Source of the DNA: Streptomyces sp. PsTaAH-137
GTDB lineage: Bacteria > Actinomycetota > Actinomycetes > Streptomycetales > Streptomycetaceae
NCBI RefSeq assembly: GCF_003259365.1
Contig: NZ_QLLY01000002.1
Coordinates: 558,001-622,000, forward strand
Direction: 5' to 3'
DNA length: 64,000 nucleotides
This document shows, in pieces, positions 27,092-35,375 of the stretch; position 1 is the first letter of the stretch, and each line of letters begins with the position of its first letter. A program made the translations under genes and the position numbers. The notes below the pieces were generated by a model that did not search any database, was not told the DNA's origin, and worked only from the letters and a program-made list of their open reading frames with translations.

Positions 27092-28702
27092 CTAGATGTG
27101 CGCGGCTCCCGCTGCCGCCTCCGGGTTGTCGCCGCGCTTGGTCAGCAGGGCGACGAGGATGGCGACGACACCGACACCCGCGGCGACCAGGCAGGCCAGG
27201 CTCATGCCGGAGATGAAGGTGTCGTGGGCGACGTCCGTGATCTTCGCCGCGATACCGGCCGGAGTCTGGTCCGGAACCGGAGCGACACCGACCTGGACCG
27301 CCTCCGACGCCTGGTCGAGCTGCGCCGGGGTGAGCGGCGGCAGCTTGGCGTCGGCCCAGTTGCCCGCGAGGTCGCTGTCGACCTTCGAGGCCATCACGGC
27401 ACCGAGCACGGCGGTGCCGAGGCTGCCGCCGATCTGCATCGCGGCCTGCTGGAGACCGCCGGCGACGCCGGAGAGCTCCATCGGGGCGTTGCCCACGATG
27501 ACTTCGGTGGCTCCCACCATCACGGGGGCGAGTCCGAGGCCGAGCAGGCCGAACCAGACGGACATGATGCCGCTGCCGGTCCCCGCCTCCAGCGTGGACA
27601 TCCCGTACATCGCGAGGGCGGTGCACGCCATGCCGCCGGCGAGCGGAATGCGCGGGCCCACCTTCGTGATCATGGCGCCCGCGAGCGGGGAGGCCACGAT
27701 CATCATGCCGGTCAGCGGCAGCAGGTGAAGTCCGCTGTCGACCGGGCTCATGCCGTGCACGTTCTGCAGGTAGAAGGTGACGAAGAACAGGCCGCCCATG
27801 AACGCGATGGCCATGAGCACCATCAGGACCACACCGGCCGACAGCGGCACGGAGCGGAACAGCCCCAGCGGGATGAGTGGTTCGGCGACCCGGGTCTCCC
27901 AGAACGCGAAGAGGACGAAGCAGAGCACCGCCCCGCCGATGAACGACCACGTCATGCCGTCGCCCCAGCCCCAGGTCGGCGCCTTGATGAGGGCCCAGAC
28001 GAGGCAGAACATCGCGCCGGACAGCAGGGCGATGCCGGGGATGTCGAAGGAGCGCGGCGCGTTCTCGGCCCGGTGGTCGAGCAGGATGACGAGCCCGAGG
28101 ACCAGGGCGACGACGCCGACGGGAACGTTGATGAAGAAGACCGACTGCCAGCTGACGTGCTGGACGAGCAGACCGCCGAGGATGGGGCCGCCCGCCGTCG
28201 AGGCGCCGATCACCATGCCCCAGATGCCGATCGCCATGTTCAGCTTCTCGGCCGGGAACGTGGCGCGCAGCAGACCGAGCGCGGCGGGCATGAGCAGCGC
28301 GCCGAACAGGCCCTGGAAGACGCGGAAGGTGATGACGAGCGCGATGCTGTCGGACAGGCCGATGGCTCCGGAGGCGGCGGCGAAGCCGACCACGCCTATG
28401 AGGAAGGTCTGCCGGTGGCCGAACCGGTCGCCGAGCTTGCCCGCGGTGATCAGTGTGACCGCGAGGGCGAGGAAGTAGCCGTTGGTGATCCACTGGACGT
28501 CGGCGAAGCTCGCGCCGAGGTCCTTCTGAATGGCCGGGTTGGCGATGGCGACGATGGTGCCGTCGAGGGCGACCATCATCACGCCGATCGCGACTGAGAA
28601 AAGGGTCAACCAGGGATGGCCGCGAAATCCCTTGGCCGATGCCGGGGACGGGTCGGGCTCCGGAACCCGGTCCGCCTTGTCGACAGTGATCTGACTAGTC
28701 AT
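27092..28702 (-). CDS. DHA2-family (EmrB/QacA-type) MFS multidrug exporter
   Basis: 536 residues from the ATG at 28702, with about 14 hydrophobic helices. DHA2 motifs are clear: motif A GKLGDRFGHRQTF, motif B-like LVITFRVFQGLFGALLMPAAL, motif C GPILGGLLVQHVSW and the first-helix MMVALDGTIVAIANPAIQ. It is a proton-driven drug exporter in the cytoplasmic membrane. TAGCCT seven bases before the ATG suggests a leaderless message. It is divergent from a TetR gene, its likely repressor. The gap between its stop and the I36-like gene holds a GGAAAG/CTTTCC-like palindrome near 27020-27050 (GAAAGCCCTCGG; CCGAGGGCTTCC), a probable terminator. Confidence 0.92.
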   Translation of the reverse strand: MTSQITVDKADRVPEPDPSPASAKGFRGHPWLTLFSVAIGVMMVALDGTIVAIANPAIQKDLGASFADVQWITNGYFLALAVTLITAGKLGDRFGHRQTFLIGVVGFAAASGAIGLSDSIALVITFRVFQGLFGALLMPAALGLLRATFPAEKLNMAIGIWGMVIGASTAGGPILGGLLVQHVSWQSVFFINVPVGVVALVLGLVILLDHRAENAPRSFDIPGIALLSGAMFCLVWALIKAPTWGWGDGMTWSFIGGAVLCFVLFAFWETRVAEPLIPLGLFRSVPLSAGVVLMVLMAIAFMGGLFFVTFYLQNVHGMSPVDSGLHLLPLTGMMIVASPLAGAMITKVGPRIPLAGGMACTALAMYGMSTLEAGTGSGIMSVWFGLLGLGLAPVMVGATEVIVGNAPMELSGVAGGLQQAAMQIGGSLGTAVLGAVMASKVDSDLAGNWADAKLPPLTPAQLDQASEAVQVGVAPVPDQTPAGIAAKITDVAHDTFISGMSLACLVAAGVGVVAILVALLTKRGDNPEAAAGAAHI

Positions 28703-28709
28703 ACGTTCG

Positions 28710-28739
28710 AGGCTAGTGACAGCTCCTGACAGTTGACAA
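28710..28739 (-). promoter_or_regulatory. promoter of the MFS exporter
   Basis: Minus strand TTGTCA (28734-28739), an 18-bp spacer, then TAGCCT (28710-28715), seven bases from the ATG. TGACA occurs three times across it (28717, 28727 and 28734), and GACAGTT (28728-28734) mirrors AACTGTC (28758-28764): likely TetR operator elements. Confidence 0.6.
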
Positions 28740-28813
28740 AGCATTTCACCATTCGGTAACTGTCGCCTCGCTCACACTGTCGCCGAGCCGCGCGACCGGC
28801 CGGAAAGAGGAAC

Positions 28814-29455
28814 ATGGCTGCCCGACTCAACCTGCGTGAACTCAAGAAGCAGCGCACGCGAACAGCGCTGCTGCGTACAGCACTTGAGCTCTTCACGACG
28901 CAGGGGTTCGACCGGACCACGGTCGACGAGATCGTCGAGGCGTGCGAGGTGTCCCAGCGCACCTTCTTCCGCTACTTCGCGAACAAGGAAGAGGCCGCGT
29001 TCGCGGTGCAGGACATGGTGGAGAGCCGCTTCGTCGCCGCTCTGCGCGAACGCCCGGTCGAGGAGAGCCCGTTCGAGGCGCTGCGCCACACGGTCCTCGG
29101 CACCTGGGACGCGTTGAGCCAGTCGGTGGAGGAGGTCATCACGGTCGAACTCCACATGCGCACTTACCAATTGATCGAATCGACGCCCTCCTTGCTGGCC
29201 GTGCATCTGCGCCGCTCCATCGAGCTGGAGGACGAGATCGCGCGCGTCATCGCCGAACGGGAGGGCGTGGACGTGGACAGCGACCCGCGCCCGCGCGTGG
29301 CCGTGGCCGCGTTCAGTGGTGTGATGCGGCTGGCCGGACGCCTGTGGGGGGCCGGTGAGGACACCAGCGTCGACGCCATCCGCGCCGTCACGGAGACGTA
29401 TCTCGATCATCTGACCCCGTCGATCGGCGAGCACTGGCGGCACACCCCCGCGTGA
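28814..29455 (+). CDS. TetR-family regulator of the divergent exporter
   Basis: 213 residues. The HTH is at about 15-60 (TRTALLRTALELFTTQGFDR, TVDEIVEACEVSQRTFFRYF), followed by a helical effector domain with a C-terminal region of the actinobacterial TetR_C class. AGAGGAAC lies just before the ATG. The divergent arrangement with the DHA2 exporter, 111 bp apart, indicates local repression relieved by a drug or metabolite. Confidence 0.92.
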   Translation: MAARLNLRELKKQRTRTALLRTALELFTTQGFDRTTVDEIVEACEVSQRTFFRYFANKEEAAFAVQDMVESRFVAALRERPVEESPFEALRHTVLGTWDALSQSVEEVITVELHMRTYQLIESTPSLLAVHLRRSIELEDEIARVIAEREGVDVDSDPRPRVAVAAFSGVMRLAGRLWGAGEDTSVDAIRAVTETYLDHLTPSIGEHWRHTPA

Positions 29456-29626
29456 ACGGCGCATAAGTAACCCGACGTGACACCGGTCGCACTCCCGCGC
29501 ACTCCAGGCACCTCGGCGTTCTACGCAGAGTGAGGGCTTGACCTCAACTACGCCCGCTTTTACCCAAATACACCCCGCAAAACGTGATCTGCCTCACCCG
29601 TTTAACGAGTCCCGTCACGCTTCTCC

Positions 29627-29632
29627 TAGGGT
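29627..29632 (+). promoter_or_regulatory. -10 hexamer TAGGGT of a leaderless gene
   Basis: TAGGGT ends eight bases before the GTG at 29641; no ribosome-binding site. Confidence 0.5.
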
Positions 29633-29640
29633 GTTCCGCA

Positions 29641-30852
29641 GTGACTTCCTTCGACTCATCCCCCCAATTGAACGTCTGGCGCGCACTGCTTGCGCTGGCC
29701 GTCGTGTTCGTCATGCTGGCGACCACCGGCTGGACCGCGGTACGCCACCAGCGGGGCGTCGACACGCCGCTCCGATCCGCTCTCACCGCCTGGGACCACG
29801 GCCGGATAGACGGGCACGCGCTGCCCTCCCACGGCGACTCCCCCACTCGTCTCGGGCACTTCTTCGCCTCGCTGACTCCCCACCAGCGCGGTCGCCTCGC
29901 CATCCGTTACCCGCTCGCGGTCGGCAACATGAACGGCGCGCCCGTAGCGCTGCGTTATCGCGCGAATCGCATCGCGCTGGACGCGGAGCGCAAGGTCGAG
30001 CGCCAGCGCATGCACGACCAGCGGCTTTCCTCCGCCGGTCATTCCGACGCGCGGCAAAGGATGCAGCGTTTCGCGCTCCTGGCCGATCCCGACCGCAAGA
30101 TCCTCGCCTTCGACCCCACGGGCAGCGGCCGGGTGGCCGAGGTATTCGGCGACCTCGACCGGGCGCAGCGTGTCTCGGTCGTGGTGCCGGGTGTCGACAC
30201 GAACCTGCTGACCTTCCAGCGCACGTTCCGTCAGTACTCCGCTCCGGTGGGCATGGCCCGCTCCCTGTACGCCGCCGAACGCGAGAAGAGCCCGCGCACC
30301 CGCACCGCGGTGATCGCGTGGGCCGACTACACGGCCCCCGCCGGTCTGGGGGTGGACGCCGCCACGTCGATGCGCGCGGACGACGGCGCGGTCCGCCTCA
30401 ACGCGATGCTGCGCGGGTTGCCCGGCGTCTCGCCGGTCGCCCTGTACTGCCACAGCTACGGCTCCGTGGTCTGCGGTGTCGCGGCGCGCGGCCTGCCGTC
30501 GCGGGTGAGCGACATCGCGGTGGCCGGCAGTCCCGGAATGCGGGCCCAGAGCGCTACGGGTCTGCACACGCACGCACGCGTGTGGGCCATGCGTGACAAG
30601 GACGACTGGATCCAGGACGTGCCCTACATGGAGGTGGGCGGCCTCGGGCACGGCGCCGACCCGGTCTCCTCGGGCTTCGGCGCCCGGGTCGTCTCCGCGG
30701 GGGACGCCAAGGGTCACGCCGGTTACTTCGAGCCCGGCACCGAGAGCCTCAGGAACTTCGCCGAGATCGGAACTGGCTCGTACCGATCGGTGCTGTGCGC
30801 CGACTCGGATCAGGACTGCCGGGAGGGATTTTCCGGCGACGTCTCGGCCTGA
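29641..30852 (+). CDS. DUF1023 alpha/beta hydrolase, membrane-anchored
   Basis: 403 residues from the GTG at 29641. One hydrophobic segment (ALLALAVVFVMLATTGWTAV, about 14-33) anchors or exports the protein. The DUF1023 (Abhydrolase_8) body has a nucleophile elbow CHSYGSVVCG, with a family context of VVVPGVDTN, AVIAWADYTAP and a final GHAGYFEPGTESL. It is about 40% similar by eye to the protein at 34245. Its substrate is unknown. The frame is open upstream to 29584, but the -10 element favours 29641. Confidence 0.85.
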   Translation: MTSFDSSPQLNVWRALLALAVVFVMLATTGWTAVRHQRGVDTPLRSALTAWDHGRIDGHALPSHGDSPTRLGHFFASLTPHQRGRLAIRYPLAVGNMNGAPVALRYRANRIALDAERKVERQRMHDQRLSSAGHSDARQRMQRFALLADPDRKILAFDPTGSGRVAEVFGDLDRAQRVSVVVPGVDTNLLTFQRTFRQYSAPVGMARSLYAAEREKSPRTRTAVIAWADYTAPAGLGVDAATSMRADDGAVRLNAMLRGLPGVSPVALYCHSYGSVVCGVAARGLPSRVSDIAVAGSPGMRAQSATGLHTHARVWAMRDKDDWIQDVPYMEVGGLGHGADPVSSGFGARVVSAGDAKGHAGYFEPGTESLRNFAEIGTGSYRSVLCADSDQDCREGFSGDVSA

Positions 30853-30915
30853 CGCGCGTAGAGAACGGCGAAACAGTGGTCCGACGCAACAGGCGACGGA
30901 GGCGGGCGTGCCGCA

Positions 30916-30921
30916 TACGAT
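30916..30921 (+). promoter_or_regulatory. -10 hexamer TACGAT of a leaderless gene
   Basis: TACGAT is separated by seven bases from the ATG at 30929. Confidence 0.5.
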
Positions 30922-30928
30922 GAGCCGC

Positions 30929-31807
30929 ATGGGTGACGTACTGGCCGGATTTCATGCCGCCTGGGAGTTCCAGACCGACTCCGTGCGCATCCGCTTCGAA
31001 CGGGGGATCCGCACGCCGAAGCTCCTTCAGGCGTTGGGCGAGCGTCACATCCCTCTGGAAGCGATCGCGGCGGTGACGCTGACCCCGGGGAAACGCGGGA
31101 CCGTAGTACTGCAGGCCGTGCCGAGACCCGGCGCCGATCCGCTGATGGACGCCGCGGCCGGGCAGCTGAAGGAGAGCAGCGACCCCTATCGGCTCGTGCT
31201 GCCGGGCGAGCGGGAGACGCTCGCGGAGTACTACGCCGACGAGCTGCGCGGACAGCTCGTCGCCGAGGAGGACGTGCGCGGCGACGGCTACCTGGTGGCG
31301 CCTCCCGAGGCTCCGCTCCAGTTCAAGGCGTACGACGGCAAGGCCTCCTTCGACGGTTCGTCGGTCTCCTTCCGCTGGTTCTGGACGGGGGCGTCGTCCG
31401 CGAAGTGGAAGGCCGGCGACAAGACCTTCCCGGTCGGCGATCTGAGTGGCGTCGAATGGCGCTCGCCCGAGCTGTTCGAGGGGCACCTGCGGCTCCTGCA
31501 CCGTGACATCGCCGGGGACCAGCCGGGGCAGGCCGACCAGGATCCGGCCGCGGTCGTCTTCGGACTCGGCTACGGGCCGGTCCACGAGTCGCTGCCGTTC
31601 GCCGCGTCCGTGCTCGCGGCCGTGCGTGCGTCCGGTTCGGCCCCGTCCGCCGCCGGGCAGCCCGCTGCCCGGGCGACGGTGCCCGCGCGCCGGGATCCGG
31701 CGGACATCGCCGACCGGATACGGCACCTCGGCGAACTGCATCAGGCGGGCCTGGTCACGGACGCGGAGTTCACGACGAAGAAGGCCGAGCTGCTCGCGGA
31801 GCTGTGA
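30929..31807 (+). CDS. DUF4429 / SHOCT domain protein
   Basis: 292 residues. Two tandem DUF4429 units are visible: VLAGFHAAWEFQTDSVRIRF to about 115, and a second from PLQFKAYDGKASFDGSSVSF (about 130) to about 230. A C-terminal SHOCT motif follows (DIADRIRHLGELHQAGLVTD, EFTTKKAELLAEL), which is typical of oligomerising or membrane-associated proteins. The function is unknown. In-frame ATGs lie at 30920 and 30929; 30929 fits the leaderless -10. Confidence 0.85.
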   Translation: MGDVLAGFHAAWEFQTDSVRIRFERGIRTPKLLQALGERHIPLEAIAAVTLTPGKRGTVVLQAVPRPGADPLMDAAAGQLKESSDPYRLVLPGERETLAEYYADELRGQLVAEEDVRGDGYLVAPPEAPLQFKAYDGKASFDGSSVSFRWFWTGASSAKWKAGDKTFPVGDLSGVEWRSPELFEGHLRLLHRDIAGDQPGQADQDPAAVVFGLGYGPVHESLPFAASVLAAVRASGSAPSAAGQPAARATVPARRDPADIADRIRHLGELHQAGLVTDAEFTTKKAELLAEL

Positions 31808-31830
31808 CGGCCTGCCCCCCCCAGGTTGTA

Positions 31831-31850
31831 GGTGATACCTGGGTAGGGGG
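31831..31850 (-). promoter_or_regulatory. candidate response-regulator site A (kinase promoter)
   Basis: On the minus strand it reads CCCCCTACCCAGGTATCACC. The same 15-mer TACCCAGGTATCACC occurs at 34141-34155 upstream of the hydrolase gene. It lies 60 bp before the kinase start. Confidence 0.6.
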
Positions 31851-31910
31851 TGCGGTGAGCACCTCGGTATGACGTCGCGCGGCGGTGCCGTTGCCTACGC
31901 TGAACGGGCC

Positions 31911-33296
31911 ATGAGCACTGCACCGGACTCTCCCGACCAGAGCACCCGCCCGCCGGACGACGATCCGGACCGGACGGGCCCCGAGCGTGCGGACGATACG
32001 CCGCCGCACCGTCTGCGCGACCTGGGCGGCCGGCCGGCGTCGTTCGGTGCGAGGCTCGCTTCCGCCCTCGACGGCGACCGGACGGAGCCGTTCTTGTCCC
32101 GCGCGCCCCAGCGCTGGGTGCGCATGCTGCCCTATCTGCTCGCGCTCGGTTTCGTCGCGGTCCTGATCCCGGTCACCACCCAGGTGCTGTCGAACGACTA
32201 CGGGGTGAGCGGCGGCCTCGCCGGTGCGATCGCGGTCGCCCAGGCGGCACCTCTGCTGCTCGCGGTCACCCGGCCCCTGACCGCCTGGTACATCATGATC
32301 GTCGCGGATGTGCTGGGGTCGATCCCGGTGCTCCAGGGGGACGCGCACCATCCGTCGCCGTGGACGCCCATGGTCGTCGTGGGGTATCTCGCGCTGTGTG
32401 TCGCCCTGGCCCTGCGGCAGAGCCGACGCGCTCTCATCGGGATCTGGCTCGTCACCGTCGGCGCCGGCATCGTCCTCGGGCTCTTCCGGGACGGCACCAG
32501 TCAGGACACCGGGGTGCTGCTCATCGTCCTGAGCGGTGGGGTGCTGCTGCTGGGCGCTCTGATGCGCGAGCGCGGAGAGACCCGGCGCAGACTCGTCGAG
32601 CAGGAGACGATCAGCGAGGCCGAGCGGACCCGCCGCACCTTGCTGGAGGAGCGGGCGAGGATCGCGCGGGAGCTGCACGACGTCGTCGCCCATCACATGT
32701 CGGTGATCACTGTGCAGGCGGATTCCGCGCCCTACCGCCTCCAGGGGTTGAACGGCGAGGTGCGCAAGGAGTTCGCTTCGATCGCCGCGGGCGCCCGCGA
32801 GTCGCTGACGGAGATGCGCCGCCTGCTGGCGGTGCTGCGCAGTGAGGAGACGCAAGGAGATCTGTCGCCTCAGCCCGGCCTCGCGCATCTGCGGCAGCTG
32901 GTGGAGGCGACGATACGCGGCGGGGTGCCGACCGAGCTGTCGTACCCCGAGCTGACCCTGGTTCGTGAACTGGCCGAGGTGTCACCGGCGGTGGACCTCT
33001 CCGCCTACCGCATCGTGCAGGAGGCGTTGGCGAACGTGGTGCGGCACGCGCCCGGTGCGCGGGCGCAGATCTCGATCGGTCTCGATCCCGACGCCCTGCT
33101 GGTGCTCGTGGTCAATGGACCGGCCCGGGAGCCGGTGGCGCCGCTCGAATCGACCGGTACGGGACACGGTCTCGTGGGGATGAGCGAGCGCGTACGGTTG
33201 GTCGGCGGCACGCTGGACGTGGGCCCGTTGCCCGACGGGGGCTTCCGTGTCGCGGCCAGACTCCCGCTGACCGCGCCCGACTCCCCCACGGTGTAA
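31911..33296 (+). CDS. NarL-class sensor histidine kinase
   Basis: 461 residues. An N-terminal cytosolic segment (1-70) is followed by about five membrane helices (72-90, 101-135, 153-168, 176-192 and 201-217), then the HisKA_3 dimerisation region with phosphoacceptor His256 in RIARELHDVVAHHMS, and a C-terminal HATPase (NVVRHAPGA; GTGHGLVGMSERV). It probably senses an envelope signal through its membrane helices. The ATG at 31911 is chosen; the frame is open to 31869. The response regulator gene follows 15 bp later. Confidence 0.9.
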   Translation: MSTAPDSPDQSTRPPDDDPDRTGPERADDTPPHRLRDLGGRPASFGARLASALDGDRTEPFLSRAPQRWVRMLPYLLALGFVAVLIPVTTQVLSNDYGVSGGLAGAIAVAQAAPLLLAVTRPLTAWYIMIVADVLGSIPVLQGDAHHPSPWTPMVVVGYLALCVALALRQSRRALIGIWLVTVGAGIVLGLFRDGTSQDTGVLLIVLSGGVLLLGALMRERGETRRRLVEQETISEAERTRRTLLEERARIARELHDVVAHHMSVITVQADSAPYRLQGLNGEVRKEFASIAAGARESLTEMRRLLAVLRSEETQGDLSPQPGLAHLRQLVEATIRGGVPTELSYPELTLVRELAEVSPAVDLSAYRIVQEALANVVRHAPGARAQISIGLDPDALLVLVVNGPAREPVAPLESTGTGHGLVGMSERVRLVGGTLDVGPLPDGGFRVAARLPLTAPDSPTV

Positions 33297-33311
33297 AGGA
33301 ATTCGGCCCGC

Positions 33312-33986
33312 ATGACCATCCGCGTGATCATCGTCGACGACCAGACCATGGTGCGAGCGGGCTTCGCCGCTCTGCTGTCGGCGCAGAGCGACATCGACGT
33401 CGTCGGTGAGGCCCCCGACGGCCGGCAGGGTGTCGAGGTGTGCCGCTCCACCCACCCCGACGTGGTCCTCATGGACGTCCGGATGCCGGAGATGGACGGG
33501 CTCGCCGCCACACGGGAGTTGCTGAACCCGCCGCCCGGTGTCGTGCACCGGCCCAAGGTGCTGATGCTCACGACGTTCGACGTGGACGACTACGTCTATG
33601 CGGCGTTGCAGGCGGGCGCCTCCGGCTTTCTGCTGAAGGACGCGCCGCCCACCGATCTGATCGCGGCGGTTCGGGTGGTGGCGGCGGGTGAGGCGCTGCT
33701 CGCGCCGACGGTCACCAAGCGGCTCATCGAGGACTTCACGCGGACCAGGCCGGTACGCCGAGATCGCTCGCCGCAGCTCAAGTCCCTGACGCCACGCGAG
33801 CTCGAGGTCCTGGAACTCATCGCCCGCGGCCTGTCCAACCAGGAGATCGCGCAGAAGTTGGTGCTGGCGGAGCAGACCGTGAAGACCCATATCGGGCGGG
33901 TGCTGGCCAAGTTGGGGTTGCGCGACCGGGCCCAGGCCGTGATCTTCGCCTACGAGTCGGGGCTCGTCACACCTGGGGAGCAGTAA
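33312..33986 (+). CDS. NarL/LuxR-family response regulator
   Basis: 224 residues. The receiver domain is 1-120 with Asp55 as phosphoacceptor (VVLMDVRMPEMDG) and the acidic pair VDD (8-10). The LuxR-type HTH is at about 158-212 (LTPRELEVLELIARGLSNQE; TVKTHIGRVLAKLGLRDRAQ). It is the partner of the upstream kinase and in one operon with it. Candidate target sites lie at 31831, 33987, 34115 and 34139. Confidence 0.94.
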   Translation: MTIRVIIVDDQTMVRAGFAALLSAQSDIDVVGEAPDGRQGVEVCRSTHPDVVLMDVRMPEMDGLAATRELLNPPPGVVHRPKVLMLTTFDVDDYVYAALQAGASGFLLKDAPPTDLIAAVRVVAAGEALLAPTVTKRLIEDFTRTRPVRRDRSPQLKSLTPRELEVLELIARGLSNQEIAQKLVLAEQTVKTHIGRVLAKLGLRDRAQAVIFAYESGLVTPGEQ

Positions 33987-34006
33987 CCCCCTACCCGGGT
34001 AGCACC
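33987..34006 (+). promoter_or_regulatory. candidate response-regulator site B
   Basis: CCCCCTACCCGGGTAGCACC, 18 of 20 matches to site A; it contains the palindrome CTACCC-GGGTAG. It begins directly after the response regulator stop codon. Confidence 0.55.
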
Positions 34007-34114
34007 TCGCTCGACGTGCGCGCCCGGTCCTCACTCGAACGTCGCTCGGACCCCGCTCTCCAACTCTCCCGGTATCACCGCGTCTTGCCTGCTGAGAGGC
34101 GTGCGCCTTCATCG

Positions 34115-34155
34115 CCCCCTACTGCGGTATCCCTCATGGATACCCAGGTATCACC
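34115..34155 (+). promoter_or_regulatory. candidate response-regulator sites C and D (hydrolase promoter)
   Basis: Site C: CCCCCTACTGCGGTATCCCT (34115-34134). Site D: the palindrome GATACC-CA-GGTATC (34139-34152) within TACCCAGGTATCACC (34141-34155). Their centres are about 21 bp apart, two helical turns, about 100 bp before the start at 34245. Confidence 0.6.
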
Positions 34156-34244
34156 GGCAAGTTGGCTCCGTGGTGTGACGTGCCGTGGCAGTCCGAATCC
34201 ATACCTTCCTCTCGTCAAGCCGACGAACGAGGGGGAGACGGACG

Positions 34245-35375
34245 ATGGTCCTCAGCTCATGGAAGCGTCGCGGCCGGCGCACTCTGGTCGCCGCCGCGCT
34301 CACGACGACGGTGATCACCGGTACCGCGGGGTGGGCCTCGGCACACGAGCAGCGTCCGCTCACCGGCCCGCCGCCGGGTACGGCGTCCTGGCGCGCCGAC
34401 CACGCACTGCACCTCACGCTGCCGGACCCGGCGACGGCACGTCCTGCTCAAGTCGCCTCCTTCTTCAGAGGGTTGAGCAGCGCCGAGCAGCAAGAGCTGG
34501 CCGTCCGGCATCCCACGGTCGTCGGCAATCTGGACGGCGTGCCGATCTCCTTGCGCTACGAGGCGAACGCGCGGGCGCTGCGGGCCGAGCACACCCGGGC
34601 CCTCGGCGTCGCGGAGGACCCCTCGCGCACGGAGCAGGAGCGGTCGAGTGCCCGTGCCCGTGCGGAGCGCTGCGGGGAACTGCTCGCACCGGAGCGCCGC
34701 ATCCTCGCGTTCGATCCACGCGGCCGGGGCCAGGTCGCCGAGGTGTACGGCGACCTGGGCGCGGCTCGGCACGTGTCGGTGATCGTGCCAGGGTCGGACA
34801 TCGACCTGGACTCGTTCGACCGGGCCAGGGATCCGTACGGGACCCCCACGGGGATGGCTCGGGCCCTGTATCGGGCGACGGACGCGCAGACCGCGGTGGT
34901 GGCGTGGGTCGGCTACACCACTCCGGTGGGGCTGGGCCCCGACGCAGCCACGGGCCGGCTCGCCGAGGCCGGAGCTCCCCGGCTGGCCCGTTTCGTGCAG
35001 GGCCTCACCGCCGTGGGCGCGCCCAGACCGGCCGTGTTCTGTCACAGCTACGGCTCGGTGGTGTGCGGGCTCGCCGCATCGCGGCTCCCCGCGTCGGACG
35101 TGGTGGTGTTCGCCTCGCCGGGAATGCGCGCGGACAGCGTGGCCGATCTGCACACCCGGGCGCGCGTGTGGGCGGCGCGCGACGACAGCGACTGGATCGC
35201 CAAGGTGCCGAATGTCGAGCTGTTCGGCCTCGGCCACGGTGCGGACCCGACCTCCTCCTCGTTCGGCGCCCGGCACATTCCCGCCGAGAAGGCCGAGGGC
35301 CACACCGGCTATTTCGAGCCCGGCACCGACTCCCTGCGCGCCTTCACCGACATCGCCCTGGGAGGCGCGTCATGA
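34245..35375 (+). CDS. secreted DUF1023 alpha/beta hydrolase
   Basis: 376 residues. The N-terminus WKRRGRRTLVAAALTTTVIT then GTAGWASA is an export signal with a twin-Arg-like basic start. The DUF1023 body shows VIVPGSDIDLD, AVVAWVGYTTPVGLGPDAAT, the nucleophile elbow CHSYGSVVCG, and GHTGYFEPGTDSL. It is a paralogue of the gene at 29641. GGGGGAGA lies 8 bp before the ATG at 34245. The stop overlaps the acyltransferase start by four bases (ATGA), so the two are coupled. Confidence 0.88.
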   Translation: MVLSSWKRRGRRTLVAAALTTTVITGTAGWASAHEQRPLTGPPPGTASWRADHALHLTLPDPATARPAQVASFFRGLSSAEQQELAVRHPTVVGNLDGVPISLRYEANARALRAEHTRALGVAEDPSRTEQERSSARARAERCGELLAPERRILAFDPRGRGQVAEVYGDLGAARHVSVIVPGSDIDLDSFDRARDPYGTPTGMARALYRATDAQTAVVAWVGYTTPVGLGPDAATGRLAEAGAPRLARFVQGLTAVGAPRPAVFCHSYGSVVCGLAASRLPASDVVVFASPGMRADSVADLHTRARVWAARDDSDWIAKVPNVELFGLGHGADPTSSSFGARHIPAEKAEGHTGYFEPGTDSLRAFTDIALGGAS

